Origin: Segatella albensis DSM 11370 = JCM 12258
GTDB taxonomy: Bacteria; Bacteroidota; Bacteroidia; Bacteroidales; Bacteroidaceae
Direction: 5' to 3'
Assembly (NCBI RefSeq): GCF_000426565.1
Contig: NZ_AUFP01000001.1
Coordinates: forward strand, 186,001 to 250,000
Length of the DNA stretch: 64,000 bases
Shown: positions 18,846-28,106 of the stretch, one piece after another
Layout of the letters: the number at the start of each line of letters is the position of its first letter
How positions within the stretch are numbered: the first letter of the stretch is position 1
Notes under the pieces: model-generated
The model's database searches: none
What the model was told of the DNA's origin: nothing
Seen by the model: only the letters and a program-made list of their open reading frames with translations
Position numbers and translations under genes: made by a program

Positions 18846-20180
18846 TTAATTCTTAATAGCCCAACCTTGATTATTGTGACGCCCTTTCCAGATTTTTCCT
18901 GTAGTGCCATCCACAAGCCATAAGAAATTCTTTTCGTCTTTCGTCAGTGCTGCTACAGATTGTATCTGCACCGGAGCTTCTACAGAACTACTGCGCAACC
19001 AATGCAAGCCGCCATTCTCGGTATAATAGAAATAGCCATCACTTGCTAAGCCAATCGCGCCATCAGCATATCTGGTTATAATCATCTGTTTTGGATACTC
19101 TGACACTTTGAGTCTTGAGTTTCCTTTGTCATATAAGAACTGGGCATTTACCTTATCCCATTCCTGATTCTCTGAATTCTGTGAGTATTCCGAAATCTTA
19201 TTCCATACTACGACACTATCCTTAGTGCCTACCACCATAACGGTTTCTGTACTGTCATTCGTCAAGGCTGCTACAGCGGCATAACCGGTATAGTTTTCCG
19301 GAAGTGCTGCCTCACCTGATTGTGCGTCTGTTTCCCAACTCTTTCCACCATCACGAGATTGCATCAACTTGCCTGCAGAAACACCAAAGAGACGCAATGT
19401 GCCGGCTGCTACCAGATGATCAAGGGTTACACTACTGACACTCTGCCAGTTCTTTGCATCTTCTGATTTAATCAACTGGCCTCTGTTCAATGTATAGAGA
19501 TTACCATCATAGGCAACGACATTCTGTGCCACAGATGCTGGTAATGAAGTTTCTATTTCCTGCCATTTAGCACCATCTTCTATTGCACTGGAATAGATAT
19601 GCAACTGATTGCCGACGGTGCCAAACACATAAATCTTTGCTCCGTTTACCACAGCCTTCATCGTATTCAGGGAAGTAAACTCGGAAACGGTTCCTATTTC
19701 TTGCCACTTGAACACATCACCATCTTGTTGGTGTACATTCACCTTAACCTGATAGGTAGAATAAGCTGAATAATCCGGTGCATATACATAGAAGGTACGA
19801 GGCTTTGTAAAATCTACAGAATCGGTACCACTATAGTAAAGAACTGAGTCACTCGTTAGACTCTTCAATCCCAACACGCCACTGTTTTTGGTTGAAATCG
19901 AAGCTACGACCTTTGATGCATCAACACGATAAGGCAAAGAATCTACATTATAGATTAGATGATTTGCCTGATCGATATAAAACTTATAACTACTACAGTT
20001 CACAGAAGCTGCTGCGCCACTGGAAGTCTTCTTATCAAGAGACTTCAACGTTCCTACGCTGAACGATGTTATAGCTGTATCATGATAATATGTTGTAGTA
20101 TCTTCATCATCTTTCAAACATGACGACAATAGTAACACTGTCGAAAATAAAATAATGAAGGCTGATATTTTTCTATTCAT
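18846..20180 (-). CDS. DUF6242-type lipoprotein with repeat domain
   Basis: 444 residues. Lipoprotein signal MNRKISAFIILFSTVLLLSSC with the lipidated Cys at 21, followed by acidic DDEDTTTYYHD. An N-terminal domain (about 35-155) with an Ig-like look precedes a domain (about 160-440) with repeated W/G and S-x-D/N-G-x-W/T-like elements, as in BNR/Kelch-type propellers. It is probably a surface or periplasmic lipoprotein of unknown function. It precedes porG-uppS-bamA with a 23-bp gap, so it may be the operon's first gene. Confidence 0.78.
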   Translation of the reverse strand: MNRKISAFIILFSTVLLLSSCLKDDEDTTTYYHDTAITSFSVGTLKSLDKKTSSGAAASVNCSSYKFYIDQANHLIYNVDSLPYRVDASKVVASISTKNSGVLGLKSLTSDSVLYYSGTDSVDFTKPRTFYVYAPDYSAYSTYQVKVNVHQQDGDVFKWQEIGTVSEFTSLNTMKAVVNGAKIYVFGTVGNQLHIYSSAIEDGAKWQEIETSLPASVAQNVVAYDGNLYTLNRGQLIKSEDAKNWQSVSSVTLDHLVAAGTLRLFGVSAGKLMQSRDGGKSWETDAQSGEAALPENYTGYAAVAALTNDSTETVMVVGTKDSVVVWNKISEYSQNSENQEWDKVNAQFLYDKGNSRLKVSEYPKQMIITRYADGAIGLASDGYFYYTENGGLHWLRSSSVEAPVQIQSVAALTKDEKNFLWLVDGTTGKIWKGRHNNQGWAIKN

Positions 20181-20205
20181 TACACTTTAAAATTGTTTTT
20201 GCTTG

Positions 20206-20234
20206 CAAATTTACACAGATTTATTCAAAAACAA
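20206..20234 (-). promoter_or_regulatory. Probable promoter of the DUF6242-to-lolC/E operon
   Basis: Minus strand: TAAATTTG at 20213-20206 with TTG at 20234-20232 (18-bp spacer), 25 nt before the ATG. Confidence 0.5.
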
Positions 20235-20321
20235 TGTTTTTCAGATGGTTTATTATGTAAATTATTGATTAAAAGTAATTTTTTAAGTTTGTTTAGTGAT
20301 TTATTTTTCGTTCTATCGCAC

Positions 20322-20345
20322 ATTATTGTGCTTAAGCGCAATAAT
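20322..20345. repeat. 24-bp near-perfect palindrome
   Basis: ATTATTGTGC, then TTAA, then GCGCAATAAT. All positions are symmetric except one T/G pair. It may be a protein-binding dyad or an RNA hairpin without U-tract. Confidence 0.65.
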
Positions 20346-20349
20346 ACTG

Positions 20350-20372
20350 AGTATAGTACACACTACTATACT
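20350..20372. repeat. Perfect 9-bp inverted repeat
   Basis: AGTATAGTA, loop CACAC, TACTATACT, five bases after the previous palindrome. No U-tract on either side. Confidence 0.65.
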
Positions 20373-20559
20373 GCAAAGCATTACTATCGTTTCAAATTCT
20401 AATCCCATATTACCATCTTTTTACCTTAGCGGCGGCAAAATTAATATGCATATTTTATCCTTCCATATAAATCCATGACTTTTTTCTATACGTTATGATT
20501 TACTTGATTTATATCAACAAATGGTTTTATGATATTCTAACCAGAAATTACTTTTCACC

Positions 20560-20698
20560 GCAGTTAACTGCGTAGGCGAATGAAGTTAACTACGTAAGCT
20601 GATGAAGTTAACTACGTAAGCTGATGAAGTTAACTGCGTAAGCTGATGAAGTTAACTGCGTAAGGCGACGAAGTTAACTGCGTAAAGCAATGCAGTTA
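20560..20698. repeat. Tandem array A: six 22-bp units plus a partial one
   Basis: Units begin at 20560, 20582, 20604, 20626, 20648 and 20670, with a broken seventh from 20692. Each contains AGTTAACT followed by (A/G)CGTA; the second and third units are identical. The first unit extends the dyad to CGCAGTTAACTGCG. GTTAAC, and TACGTA in two units, are palindromic. Drift is concentrated in the last six bases of the unit (GCTGAT, GGCGAC, AGCAAT). There are no unique spacers, so it is not a CRISPR array. Confidence 0.92.
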
Positions 20699-20772
20699 TA
20701 CACATTTTTAGCATCACGAAATAAGGAGTTTTCACCTTAATATATATAGAGAGTATAGAGAAAAGCAGAAAA

Positions 20773-20808
20773 CAAAAAAAAGAGCCAGATCCGAAGATCT
20801 AGCTCTTA
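20773..20808 (-). terminator. Intrinsic terminator of pckA
   Basis: Minus strand: AAGAGCTAGATC, tetraloop TTCG, GATCTGGCTCTT and a run of eight T. A strong UUCG-capped hairpin, 28 bp after the stop codon. Confidence 0.9.
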
Positions 20809-20835
20809 AATATGTAAAGTATATATTATACTTAA

Positions 20836-22449
20836 TTAAAGCTGTGGACCAGCTGCAACAAGAGCCTTACCAGCCTCATTGCTCTCATACTTCTTGAAGT
20901 TCTTGATGAAGCGAGCTGCCAAATCCTTAGCCTTCTCCTCCCACTGACTAGCATCAGCGTATGTATCACGAGGATCGAGGATGTTAGTATCTACACCTTC
21001 CAACTGAGTAGGAACTACGAAGTTGAAGAAAGGAATAGTCTTAGTAGGAACCTTATCGATAGAGTGATCAAGGATAGCATCGATGATACCACGAGTATCA
21101 CGGATAGAGATACGCTTACCAGTACCGTTCCAACCAGTGTTAACCAAGTATGCCTTAGCACCACTCTTCTCCATCTTCTTAACAAGCTCCTCAGCATACT
21201 TAGTTGGGTGCAACTCAAGGAATGCCTGGCCGAAGCAAGCAGAGAATGTTGGAGTAGGCTCAGTGATACCACGCTCTGTACCAGCCAACTTAGCTGTGAA
21301 ACCAGAGAGGAAGTAGTACTTAGTCTGCTCAGCGTTCAAGATAGATACTGGAGGAAGAACACCGAATGCATCAGCAGAAAGGAAGATAACCTGCTTAGCA
21401 GCTGGGCCCTGAGATGCAGGACGCTGGATGTTCTTGATATGGTAGATAGGATAAGATACACGAGTATTCTCGGTAACAGTCTTATCTGCGAAATCGATCT
21501 TACCATCCTTAGAAACGCTAACGTTCTCAAGAAGAGCGTCACGACGGATAGCGTTGTAGATATCAGGCTCAGACTCCTTATCGAGGTTGATAACCTTAGC
21601 GTAGCAACCACCTTCGAAGTTGAATACACCCTTATCATCCCATCCGTGCTCATCGTCACCGATCAACTTACGCTTAGGATCTGTTGACAAAGTAGTCTTA
21701 CCAGTACCAGAAAGACCGAAGAAGATTGCAGTATTCTCACCGTTCATATCTGTGTTAGCAGAACAGTGCATAGCAGCCATACCCTTCAAAGGCAAGAAGT
21801 AGTTCATCATAGAGAACATACCCTTCTTCATCTCACCACCATACCAAGTGTTGATGATAACCTGCTCCTTAGAAGTTACATTGAATACAACAGCTGTCTC
21901 TGAGTGAAGACCGAGTTCCTTGTAGTTCTCAACCTTAGCCTTAGAAGCATTGTATACGATGAAATCTGGCTCCTGCTCGAAGTCAGCCTCACTCTGAGGA
22001 CGGATGAACATGTTTGTTACGAAGTGTGCCTGCCAAGCTACCTCTACGATGAAGCGAACCTTCATACGGGTATCCTTGTGTGTACCGCAGAAACCATCTA
22101 CTACGTAAAGCTTCTTGTTTGAAAGCTCCTTCTTAGCGATTTCCTTTACTGCAGACCATGCTTCCTTAGTTGCACGGTGGTTATCATTGTGGTATTCCTC
22201 TGAATCCCACCATACTGTATCGTGAGAAGTCTCATCATCAACGATGAACTTATCCTTAGGAGAACGACCTGTATAGATACCGGTCATTACGTTAACAGCA
22301 CCAAGTTCTGTCTCCTGACCTACTTCAAAACCCTCAAGACCTTCTTTGGTCTCTTCGTTGAACAATACTTCATAAGAAGGATTGTAAAGAACCTCAGTTG
22401 TACCTGTGATTCCGTACTTCTCTAAAACTGACTTATCAAACTTTGCCAT
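20836..22449 (-). CDS. pckA: Phosphoenolpyruvate carboxykinase (ATP)
   Basis: 537 residues, the standard length of the ATP-dependent family. It has the substrate-binding TGRSPKDKF (60-68), the kinase-1a P-loop GLSGTGKTT (245-253), [16 protein letters not shown] with metal-binding Asp, and the C-terminal [13 protein letters not shown]. It interconverts oxaloacetate and PEP; in anaerobic Bacteroidota it often runs towards oxaloacetate for succinate formation while making ATP. It is a single-gene unit with a full consensus promoter and a strong terminator, fitting high expression. Confidence 0.97.
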   Translation of the reverse strand: MAKFDKSVLEKYGITGTTEVLYNPSYEVLFNEETKEGLEGFEVGQETELGAVNVMTGIYTGRSPKDKFIVDDETSHDTVWWDSEEYHNDNHRATKEAWSAVKEIAKKELSNKKLYVVDGFCGTHKDTRMKVRFIVEVAWQAHFVTNMFIRPQSEADFEQEPDFIVYNASKAKVENYKELGLHSETAVVFNVTSKEQVIINTWYGGEMKKGMFSMMNYFLPLKGMAAMHCSANTDMNGENTAIFFGLSGTGKTTLSTDPKRKLIGDDEHGWDDKGVFNFEGGCYAKVINLDKESEPDIYNAIRRDALLENVSVSKDGKIDFADKTVTENTRVSYPIYHIKNIQRPASQGPAAKQVIFLSADAFGVLPPVSILNAEQTKYYFLSGFTAKLAGTERGITEPTPTFSACFGQAFLELHPTKYAEELVKKMEKSGAKAYLVNTGWNGTGKRISIRDTRGIIDAILDHSIDKVPTKTIPFFNFVVPTQLEGVDTNILDPRDTYADASQWEEKAKDLAARFIKNFKKYESNEAGKALVAAGPQL

Positions 22450-22523
22450 TTTAAAATGTATTTAAGTTGTGAATGATTTCCTTTTTACCTAAGAGGCTAT
22501 GAACCTCTCAATTTTACCGACCG

Positions 22524-22554
22524 CAAAGATAAAGAAAAAGTGTCGAACAACCAA
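22524..22554 (-). promoter_or_regulatory. Promoter of pckA
   Basis: Minus strand: TTG (22554-22552), 20 bp, TATCTTTG (22531-22524), 74 nt before the ATG. Perfect consensus. Confidence 0.82.
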
Positions 22555-22645
22555 CTTTCCTCACGCAAAATTGTAAATTGCTAAGTCTTTTTAGGTTAAA
22601 GAAGTTAAAAAGTCACCTTATATAATAAATTTTGTAATTCTCACT

Positions 22646-22676
22646 TTGCAAAAGTGAACCAAAAGTTGTAATTTTG
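22646..22676 (+). promoter_or_regulatory. Promoter of upp
   Basis: TTG at 22646-22648, 20 bp, TAATTTTG at 22669-22676. The ATG follows 23 nt after the box. Confidence 0.8.
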
Positions 22677-22699
22677 CATCCGATTCAAACAAAAACACG

Positions 22700-23359
22700 A
22701 TGGAAATAATCAATTTAAGTGAGCAAAATTCAATCATTAATCAGTACATGGCTGAGATTCGTGATGCTGAATATCAGAAAAACCGTCTATTGTTCCGCAA
22801 CAACATCCAACGCATTGGAGAATTCGAGGCTTTTGAGATTTCAAAGACTCTGAACTATGAGGAAAAATCTATTGCTACTCCTTTAGGTATTGCTAAGGTC
22901 AACGTTCCTACCGATAAGATTGTGCTCGCCACTATTTTCCGTGCAGGACTGCCTTTCCATAATGGTTTCCTCAATGTTTTCGACCATGCCGGAAATGCTT
23001 TCGTCAGCGCTTACAGAGAGTATAAGGATGCGGGGCATCATGAGGTTGGTATTCATGTGGAATATCTGGCAACTCCAAGCATTGATGAAAAAACTTTGGT
23101 CATTGCCGACCCTATGCTGGCTACTGGTGGTAGTATGGAATTGGGCTACAAGGCTTTCCTCACAAAGGGAACTCCTAAGAAAATCCATGTTGCTTGTGTC
23201 ATCGCTACTCCTGAAGGCATTGAGCATATCAAGAAGACTTTCCCTGAAGATAAGACAACTGTCTGGTGTGCCGCCATCGACCCTGGCATGAACGAACACA
23301 AGTATATCGTTCCTGGTTTTGGTGATGCTGGTGATCTCTGCTACGGAGATAAAATCTAA
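22700..23359 (+). CDS. upp: Uracil phosphoribosyltransferase
   Basis: 219 residues. The type I phosphoribosyltransferase fold is shown by ILATIFRAGLPFHNGF-like (about 75-90), the PRPP-binding VIADPMLATGGSMELG (about 134-149) and the uracil-binding IDPGMNEHKYIVPGFGDAGDL end. It salvages uracil to UMP. It is transcribed divergently from pckA and meets korB tail to tail with one base between the stop codons. Confidence 0.9.
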   Translation: MEIINLSEQNSIINQYMAEIRDAEYQKNRLLFRNNIQRIGEFEAFEISKTLNYEEKSIATPLGIAKVNVPTDKIVLATIFRAGLPFHNGFLNVFDHAGNAFVSAYREYKDAGHHEVGIHVEYLATPSIDEKTLVIADPMLATGGSMELGYKAFLTKGTPKKIHVACVIATPEGIEHIKKTFPEDKTTVWCAAIDPGMNEHKYIVPGFGDAGDLCYGDKI

Positions 23360-23360
23360 T

Positions 23361-24377
23361 TCATCTTACTTCCCAGATGTCATTGGTTTCTAACAACTCG
23401 GCGAAGCTATGGTAGTTTTTCTTCTCACTTACTTCGTCGATTTGTTGGTTTACACATTCGTCGTAAGTAAGAGATGGTACATCCCTTATCACCCCAAGTG
23501 CTACTGGAAAACCGTGTTCATTATCCATCATTGCCAATTTCATTTGTAAAGTATTATCCTCACAATGTGAATCGTGTACAAGAATGTCATCCAGTGTGAC
23601 TCCATTCTCTCCGATCTTCACCACTTCCAGTTCAAAGCCTTTCTGAATTAACCCATATTCATGATTTTCCCCAAACACCAGTGGCTTCCCATCTTCTACA
23701 TAGATGGCATTTTTACTTCGCCCCTCTTTACTGTATATTGACTCGTATGCGCCATTATTGAAAATCATACAGTTTTGCAGGATTTCACACACACTGGCTC
23801 CATGATGATGATAAGCTGCCTTGAGTATTTCCACAAGATGAGAACCATCGTTTGCTACGGAACGGGCAAAGAAGTGACCGCGTGCCCCAAAGCATAATTC
23901 CGCAGGACGGAAAGGATCTTCCACAGTACCATACGGACTGGACTTAGAAACGAATCCTCTGGGAGAGGTTGGACTATACTGTCCTTTGGTCAATCCGTAG
24001 ATTCTATTATTTAGAATCACCATATTCAGATCGACATTCCGTCGATTGGCATGTATAAAATGATTACCACCTATGGCCAGTCCATCCCCGTCACCGGAAA
24101 TTTGCCATACCGAGAGTTTAGGGTTCACGACTTTTATTCCTGTGGCAACGGAAGCTGCTCTGCCATGAATCGTCTGCAAGGCATAGGTATTCACATAATA
24201 GGGTAACCTGCCGGAGCATCCTATACCGGAAACAACAACAGTATCATACAGAGTAGCTCCTATCTCTTCCAATGCCTTAAGGAATGACGAAAGGAAGAAA
24301 TGATCACCACATCCAGGGCACCATCTAGGTTGACCTTTCTTAAAATCTGATGCTTTATATTGTTTATTATTTTCCAC
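23361..24377 (-). CDS. korB: 2-oxoglutarate:ferredoxin oxidoreductase, beta subunit
   Basis: 338 residues. It has WCPGCGDHFF at the N terminus (Cys for the Fe-S site), GIGCSGRLPYYVN, and the TPP/Mg motif GDGDGLAIGGNHFIHANRRN (about 95-114) with NNRIYGLTKGQYSPTS. With KorA it oxidises a 2-oxoacid, probably 2-oxoglutarate, to the acyl-CoA and reduces ferredoxin. It starts 2 bp after korA. The exact 2-oxoacid cannot be told from sequence by eye. Confidence 0.9.
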   Translation of the reverse strand: MENNKQYKASDFKKGQPRWCPGCGDHFFLSSFLKALEEIGATLYDTVVVSGIGCSGRLPYYVNTYALQTIHGRAASVATGIKVVNPKLSVWQISGDGDGLAIGGNHFIHANRRNVDLNMVILNNRIYGLTKGQYSPTSPRGFVSKSSPYGTVEDPFRPAELCFGARGHFFARSVANDGSHLVEILKAAYHHHGASVCEILQNCMIFNNGAYESIYSKEGRSKNAIYVEDGKPLVFGENHEYGLIQKGFELEVVKIGENGVTLDDILVHDSHCEDNTLQMKLAMMDNEHGFPVALGVIRDVPSLTYDECVNQQIDEVSEKKNYHSFAELLETNDIWEVR

Positions 24378-24379
24378 AA

Positions 24380-26251
24380 CTATTCCTCCAACACTTTAAT
24401 ACAGTAATCTACGATTTCAGACACGACAAATGGTTTGCCCTTCACTTCATTATACTGTAAAGGCACAAAGCCATCAACCTTACTACGAAGATAAGTTGCA
24501 AACTGTCCAAGATTCTGTTCACATACGATAACCTTTTTATATTTCAGCAGTATCTCTTGGGTATTTGCTGGTAAGGGATTGATATACTTAAACTGAGCCA
24601 AGGCTACAGCAAAGCCCTTACCGAGAAGAACTCGCATTGCTGTATACAGATGACCATAAGTACCACCAAAACCTACAAGCAGTAGTTCTGCATCTTCATC
24701 ACCTTCTATTCTAACATGAGATACAGGGATACGTGCCACCTTCTCGGCCCGCAATCTTACCATTTTATCATGATTCTCAGGATTGTTGGAAATCTCTCCA
24801 GTAACACTATCCTTTTCCAATCCACCCAATATATGCTCAAAACCTTTTCCAGAGCCGTTATTCCAACTTCCTGGTATTGCCCAATATCGAGCCAATGTCT
24901 TTTCATCACGAATATAAGGTGTGTAATGGTCGGCCATCTCTTTGGGTGCATAATGTGGATGAATTGATGCAAGTTGTCCAATATCCGGAAGTCGCCAGGC
25001 CCCACTGCCATTGGCGATATAAGCATCACTGAGGATTACAACAGGAGTGACATGCTCTACAGCGGTCTTACAAGCCCAATAAGCGGCTTCAAAGCAATCG
25101 GTAGGAGACACAGGAGCTATCACCGGTACTGGACTTTCTCCATTTCTTCCGTATAACACTTGCAAAAGGTCTGTCTGTTCTCCTTTGGTAGGAAGTCCTG
25201 TCGAAGGACCACCACGCTGTACATCAATAACAACAAGTGGCAGTTCGTCCATCACAGCGAGGTTCATTGCCTCACTCTTCAAACAGATACCAGGGCCTGA
25301 CGTTGAGGTTACTGCCATAGCACCGGCAAAAGAAGCACCTATCGCACTGGCACATCCAGCAATTTCGTCCTCACATTGAACTGTGACAACATCAAGACTC
25401 TTATGCTTCGACAACTCATTTAAAATATCTGAGGCTGGTGTGATAGGATAACTTCCAAGAAACAGTCTCATCTTTGCTTGTTCTGCCGCAGCAATAAGTC
25501 CATAGGATAAGGCCTTATTACCCGTGATATCCATATATCTGCCGGGATGTTTCTTTCGAGTATCTATACGATATGTGGCCGGAACACTAGCATGCGTATT
25601 ACCCGCGAAGTGGTATCCAGCCATAAAGACTTTGATATCATTCTCTGCAAGTTGAGGATTCTTCTGGAATTTCTTTCTCAGAAAATCTTCCACAAGATGT
25701 GCATCACGATGAAGTAACCAACAAACGACACCAAGGGCAAACATATTTCTGGTCTTCAGTATAGACTTATGGTCCATACTTGTGTTTTTCAGGCATTCTT
25801 CCACCATCTGTGTCATCGGGCAAGCGACGACATGATCTCTATCCACCCCAAGTTCTTCGAGATAATCAGGATTACTGATCTGTGCTTTCTCAAGATTAGA
25901 AGTTCCGAAACCGTCTGTATCAAGGATGATAATAGCTCCCGCTCGTGCATACTTGATCTGGGTCTTCAGAGCTGCCGCATTCATTGCTATCAACACATCA
26001 CATCTATCACCAGGTGTAAGCACCTGGTCGGAATCATCATTTATCTGAATCTGCGACGCACTTACACCTGTGAGTGATCCCTGAGGAGCTCGGATATCCG
26101 CAGGATAATCAGGAAATGTAGAAACTCCATTCCCTACTATAGCCGACACAGTGGAAAAGATATTTCCAGCCAATTGCATTCCATCACCAGAGTCTCCGGA
26201 AAAGCGGACAACGACATGGTCTAATTCCTTAATTCTTAGTCCGTCTGCCAT
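24380..26251 (-). CDS. korA: 2-oxoacid:ferredoxin oxidoreductase, alpha subunit with fused gamma domain
   Basis: 623 residues from the ATG at 26251 (an in-frame ATG at 26260 is the alternative). The N-terminal gamma-type domain (about 10-190: VVVRFSGDSGDGMQLAGNIF, DIRAPQGSLTGVSA) is followed by the pyrimidine-binding alpha domain (about 220-620: GSYPITPASDILNELSKHK, DEIAGCASAIGASFAGA, TSTSGPGICLKSEA). This gamma-alpha fusion is common for KorA in Bacteroidota. It acts with KorB in the anaerobic partial TCA cycle. A consensus promoter precedes it. Confidence 0.92.
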   Translation of the reverse strand: MADGLRIKELDHVVVRFSGDSGDGMQLAGNIFSTVSAIVGNGVSTFPDYPADIRAPQGSLTGVSASQIQINDDSDQVLTPGDRCDVLIAMNAAALKTQIKYARAGAIIILDTDGFGTSNLEKAQISNPDYLEELGVDRDHVVACPMTQMVEECLKNTSMDHKSILKTRNMFALGVVCWLLHRDAHLVEDFLRKKFQKNPQLAENDIKVFMAGYHFAGNTHASVPATYRIDTRKKHPGRYMDITGNKALSYGLIAAAEQAKMRLFLGSYPITPASDILNELSKHKSLDVVTVQCEDEIAGCASAIGASFAGAMAVTSTSGPGICLKSEAMNLAVMDELPLVVIDVQRGGPSTGLPTKGEQTDLLQVLYGRNGESPVPVIAPVSPTDCFEAAYWACKTAVEHVTPVVILSDAYIANGSGAWRLPDIGQLASIHPHYAPKEMADHYTPYIRDEKTLARYWAIPGSWNNGSGKGFEHILGGLEKDSVTGEISNNPENHDKMVRLRAEKVARIPVSHVRIEGDEDAELLLVGFGGTYGHLYTAMRVLLGKGFAVALAQFKYINPLPANTQEILLKYKKVIVCEQNLGQFATYLRSKVDGFVPLQYNEVKGKPFVVSEIVDYCIKVLEE

Positions 26252-26290
26252 AGGTATCATTATTAAGATTGTGTTTTTTATACCTTATTG

Positions 26291-26321
26291 CAAATATATG
26301 CTTTTTTAGTATAAGCTCCAA
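26291..26321 (-). promoter_or_regulatory. Promoter of korAB
   Basis: Minus strand: TTG (26321-26319), 20 bp, TATATTTG (26298-26291), 39 nt before the ATG. Confidence 0.82.
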
Positions 26322-26336
26322 ACTTTCATCCGGAAA

Positions 26337-27998
26337 TTAGTATTGGAACGTACTCCCCCCGAGGAATTCTCGAAGCAAACTGGTCGGTGGCAGGTCACGG
26401 TCGGCTATCGGATGGAAATATTTCAGGAATTTCAGCAATCGATATGCTTCTGAATATTCAGGGCATTTCTCTGGAACTTGTTGCAACAATGGTTCTGCCT
26501 GTGTCTTGATGACTGCCAATTCAAAGAGCATAGCCGTATTCATCATGACATCTGCATTTTCCTGAAACGGGAATATCCACTTATTCTCACCAGCACGGAC
26601 ACTTGGCCAGCGACGGATGGTTTCCTGAGCAGATACACCACGATATTTATAATCGCGGATGATTCTGCGAAGCAAGCGGTTATCTGTGGTAGGAATATAG
26701 TTATGACTATCCAACAAGATCGTTGTCAACGCCGAGGCATATACACGAAACTTCTGTTCCTCTGGAATCAACGCTGTCAACTCTGGGTTCAAGGCATGGA
26801 TACCTTCCACCACAAGAATCTCATTATCATGCAATCTCAGTCGACGGCCACTCTTTTCCCTTTTTCCTTTCTGGAAATTATATTTAGGCAACTCTATTTC
26901 CTCACCGGCAAAAAGTGCCTTCATCTGAGCATTCAGAAACGGAATATCAAGTGCGTGCAAATTTTCAAAATCATAATCACCAGTCTCATCCTTCGGTGTT
27001 TTTTCCCGATCTAGGAAATAATCATCCAGTGAGATACCAATAGGTTTGACACCATTAGCAAGTAATTGTACCGACAATCGTTTGCAGGTCGTTGTCTTTC
27101 CCGACGAAGAAGGTCCTGCGATAAGAACCATCCTTACATTCTTTCGTGCAACTATTTCCTCTGCGATATCAGCGATTTTCTTTTCTTGTAAAGCCTCACT
27201 GACATTGATAAGTTCCGACGTATGATTGTTCAAGACAGCTTCATTCAAATCCCCAACGGTATTCAGTCCGATGATACTTTGCCATCGATGATGCTCTTTA
27301 AAGATTTCAAACATCTTATCCTGCTTTACGATCTTGCCCAACTCAACAGGATTGTTTATATCCGGTACCCTCAGCAGAAGTCCGTCATAATATTTCTCTA
27401 TGCCATAGAGATAAATCTGCTTCGTATTCGTAAGCATCGAACCATAGAAATAATCGACGTAGTTGTCTAGTTCATAATATGTCGTATATAAACTACCAAT
27501 ATTTTCGAGAAGTTTTGCTTTGGTAGAGGCACCACACTCCCGAAAGAGTTTTATAGCATCATCTGTAGGCACCTCATGACGCTTGATAGCCAAATGAGCA
27601 TCAACGATCTCCTTCATGCGCTGACGAATCTTTACCACATCTTCTTCGGTCACAGCATGCCCGATACTCATGTCACAGTAATAACCATTACTTACAGGGA
27701 TGTCTATTACTACATGACCATGAGGATAGAGTTCTCGTACAGCCTTGCAAAGCACAAAAAATACGCTACGGGTATAAGCACGATGCCCTGAAGGTGAGGT
27801 AATATCAAGGAATTCGATATCCTTGGCATGGTATACTCTAAAATTCAAACCTTCCACCTTATTATTGACTTTTGCATTCACCGGTGGAAAAGGCATTTTC
27901 AAATTAAATAAGCGAAAAACTTCAGAAAGTGTGCTTCCAATAGGTACTTTTTGAATTTTTTTATTATTTTTGCAACGGATTTGTATTTCTTGACCCAT
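26337..27998 (-). CDS. Nucleoside kinase with TGS-like N terminus (uridine kinase family)
   Basis: 553 residues. The N-terminal 65 residues resemble a TGS domain (IQIRCKNNKKIQKVPIGSTL), the middle (about 70-260) resembles the second domain of threonyl-tRNA synthetase (including a GHAVTEEDV-like element), and the C-terminal half is a P-loop kinase: GPSSSGKTT (295-303), GISLDDYFLDREKTPKDE and VEGIHALNPEL. The architecture matches a Bacteroidota/Firmicutes family annotated as uridine or nucleoside kinase. The nucleobase partner is not proven. No clear promoter was seen; a TACTTTTA box lies near 28045-28052. Confidence 0.82.
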   Translation of the reverse strand: MGQEIQIRCKNNKKIQKVPIGSTLSEVFRLFNLKMPFPPVNAKVNNKVEGLNFRVYHAKDIEFLDITSPSGHRAYTRSVFFVLCKAVRELYPHGHVVIDIPVSNGYYCDMSIGHAVTEEDVVKIRQRMKEIVDAHLAIKRHEVPTDDAIKLFRECGASTKAKLLENIGSLYTTYYELDNYVDYFYGSMLTNTKQIYLYGIEKYYDGLLLRVPDINNPVELGKIVKQDKMFEIFKEHHRWQSIIGLNTVGDLNEAVLNNHTSELINVSEALQEKKIADIAEEIVARKNVRMVLIAGPSSSGKTTTCKRLSVQLLANGVKPIGISLDDYFLDREKTPKDETGDYDFENLHALDIPFLNAQMKALFAGEEIELPKYNFQKGKREKSGRRLRLHDNEILVVEGIHALNPELTALIPEEQKFRVYASALTTILLDSHNYIPTTDNRLLRRIIRDYKYRGVSAQETIRRWPSVRAGENKWIFPFQENADVMMNTAMLFELAVIKTQAEPLLQQVPEKCPEYSEAYRLLKFLKYFHPIADRDLPPTSLLREFLGGSTFQY

Positions 27999-28106
27999 AT
28001 GTGTTAACTTTTATGTTTCACTATAAATTCGATTTTTTAATCGAGGGTAAAAGTAACAAATTCCACTTAAAACTCCAAGAATATCGCATAACAAAATAAT
28101 TAAAAT

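Larger units (their letters stand above)
20181..20835. other. 655-bp non-coding region between pckA and the DUF6242 gene
   Basis: AT-rich and with no credible gene. From right to left it holds the pckA terminator (20808-20773), the 22-bp repeat array (20560-20698), a -7-like box on the minus strand (TAATTTTG, 20443-20436), two adjacent palindromes (20322-20345 and 20350-20372) and the DUF6242 promoter. Short frames here, such as 20193-20402, lack start signals and family resemblance. Confidence 0.7.

Noticed and set aside
20193..20402. Small gene upstream of the DUF6242 gene
   Set aside because: AT-rich frame crossing both palindromes and the minus-strand promoter, with no plausible start context.
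20560..20698. CRISPR array
   Set aside because: Units are contiguous 22-bp repeats without unique spacers, and no cas gene is present.
21064..21687. 207-residue open frame opposite pckA
   Set aside because: Low-complexity Leu/Ser-rich shadow of a highly conserved gene.
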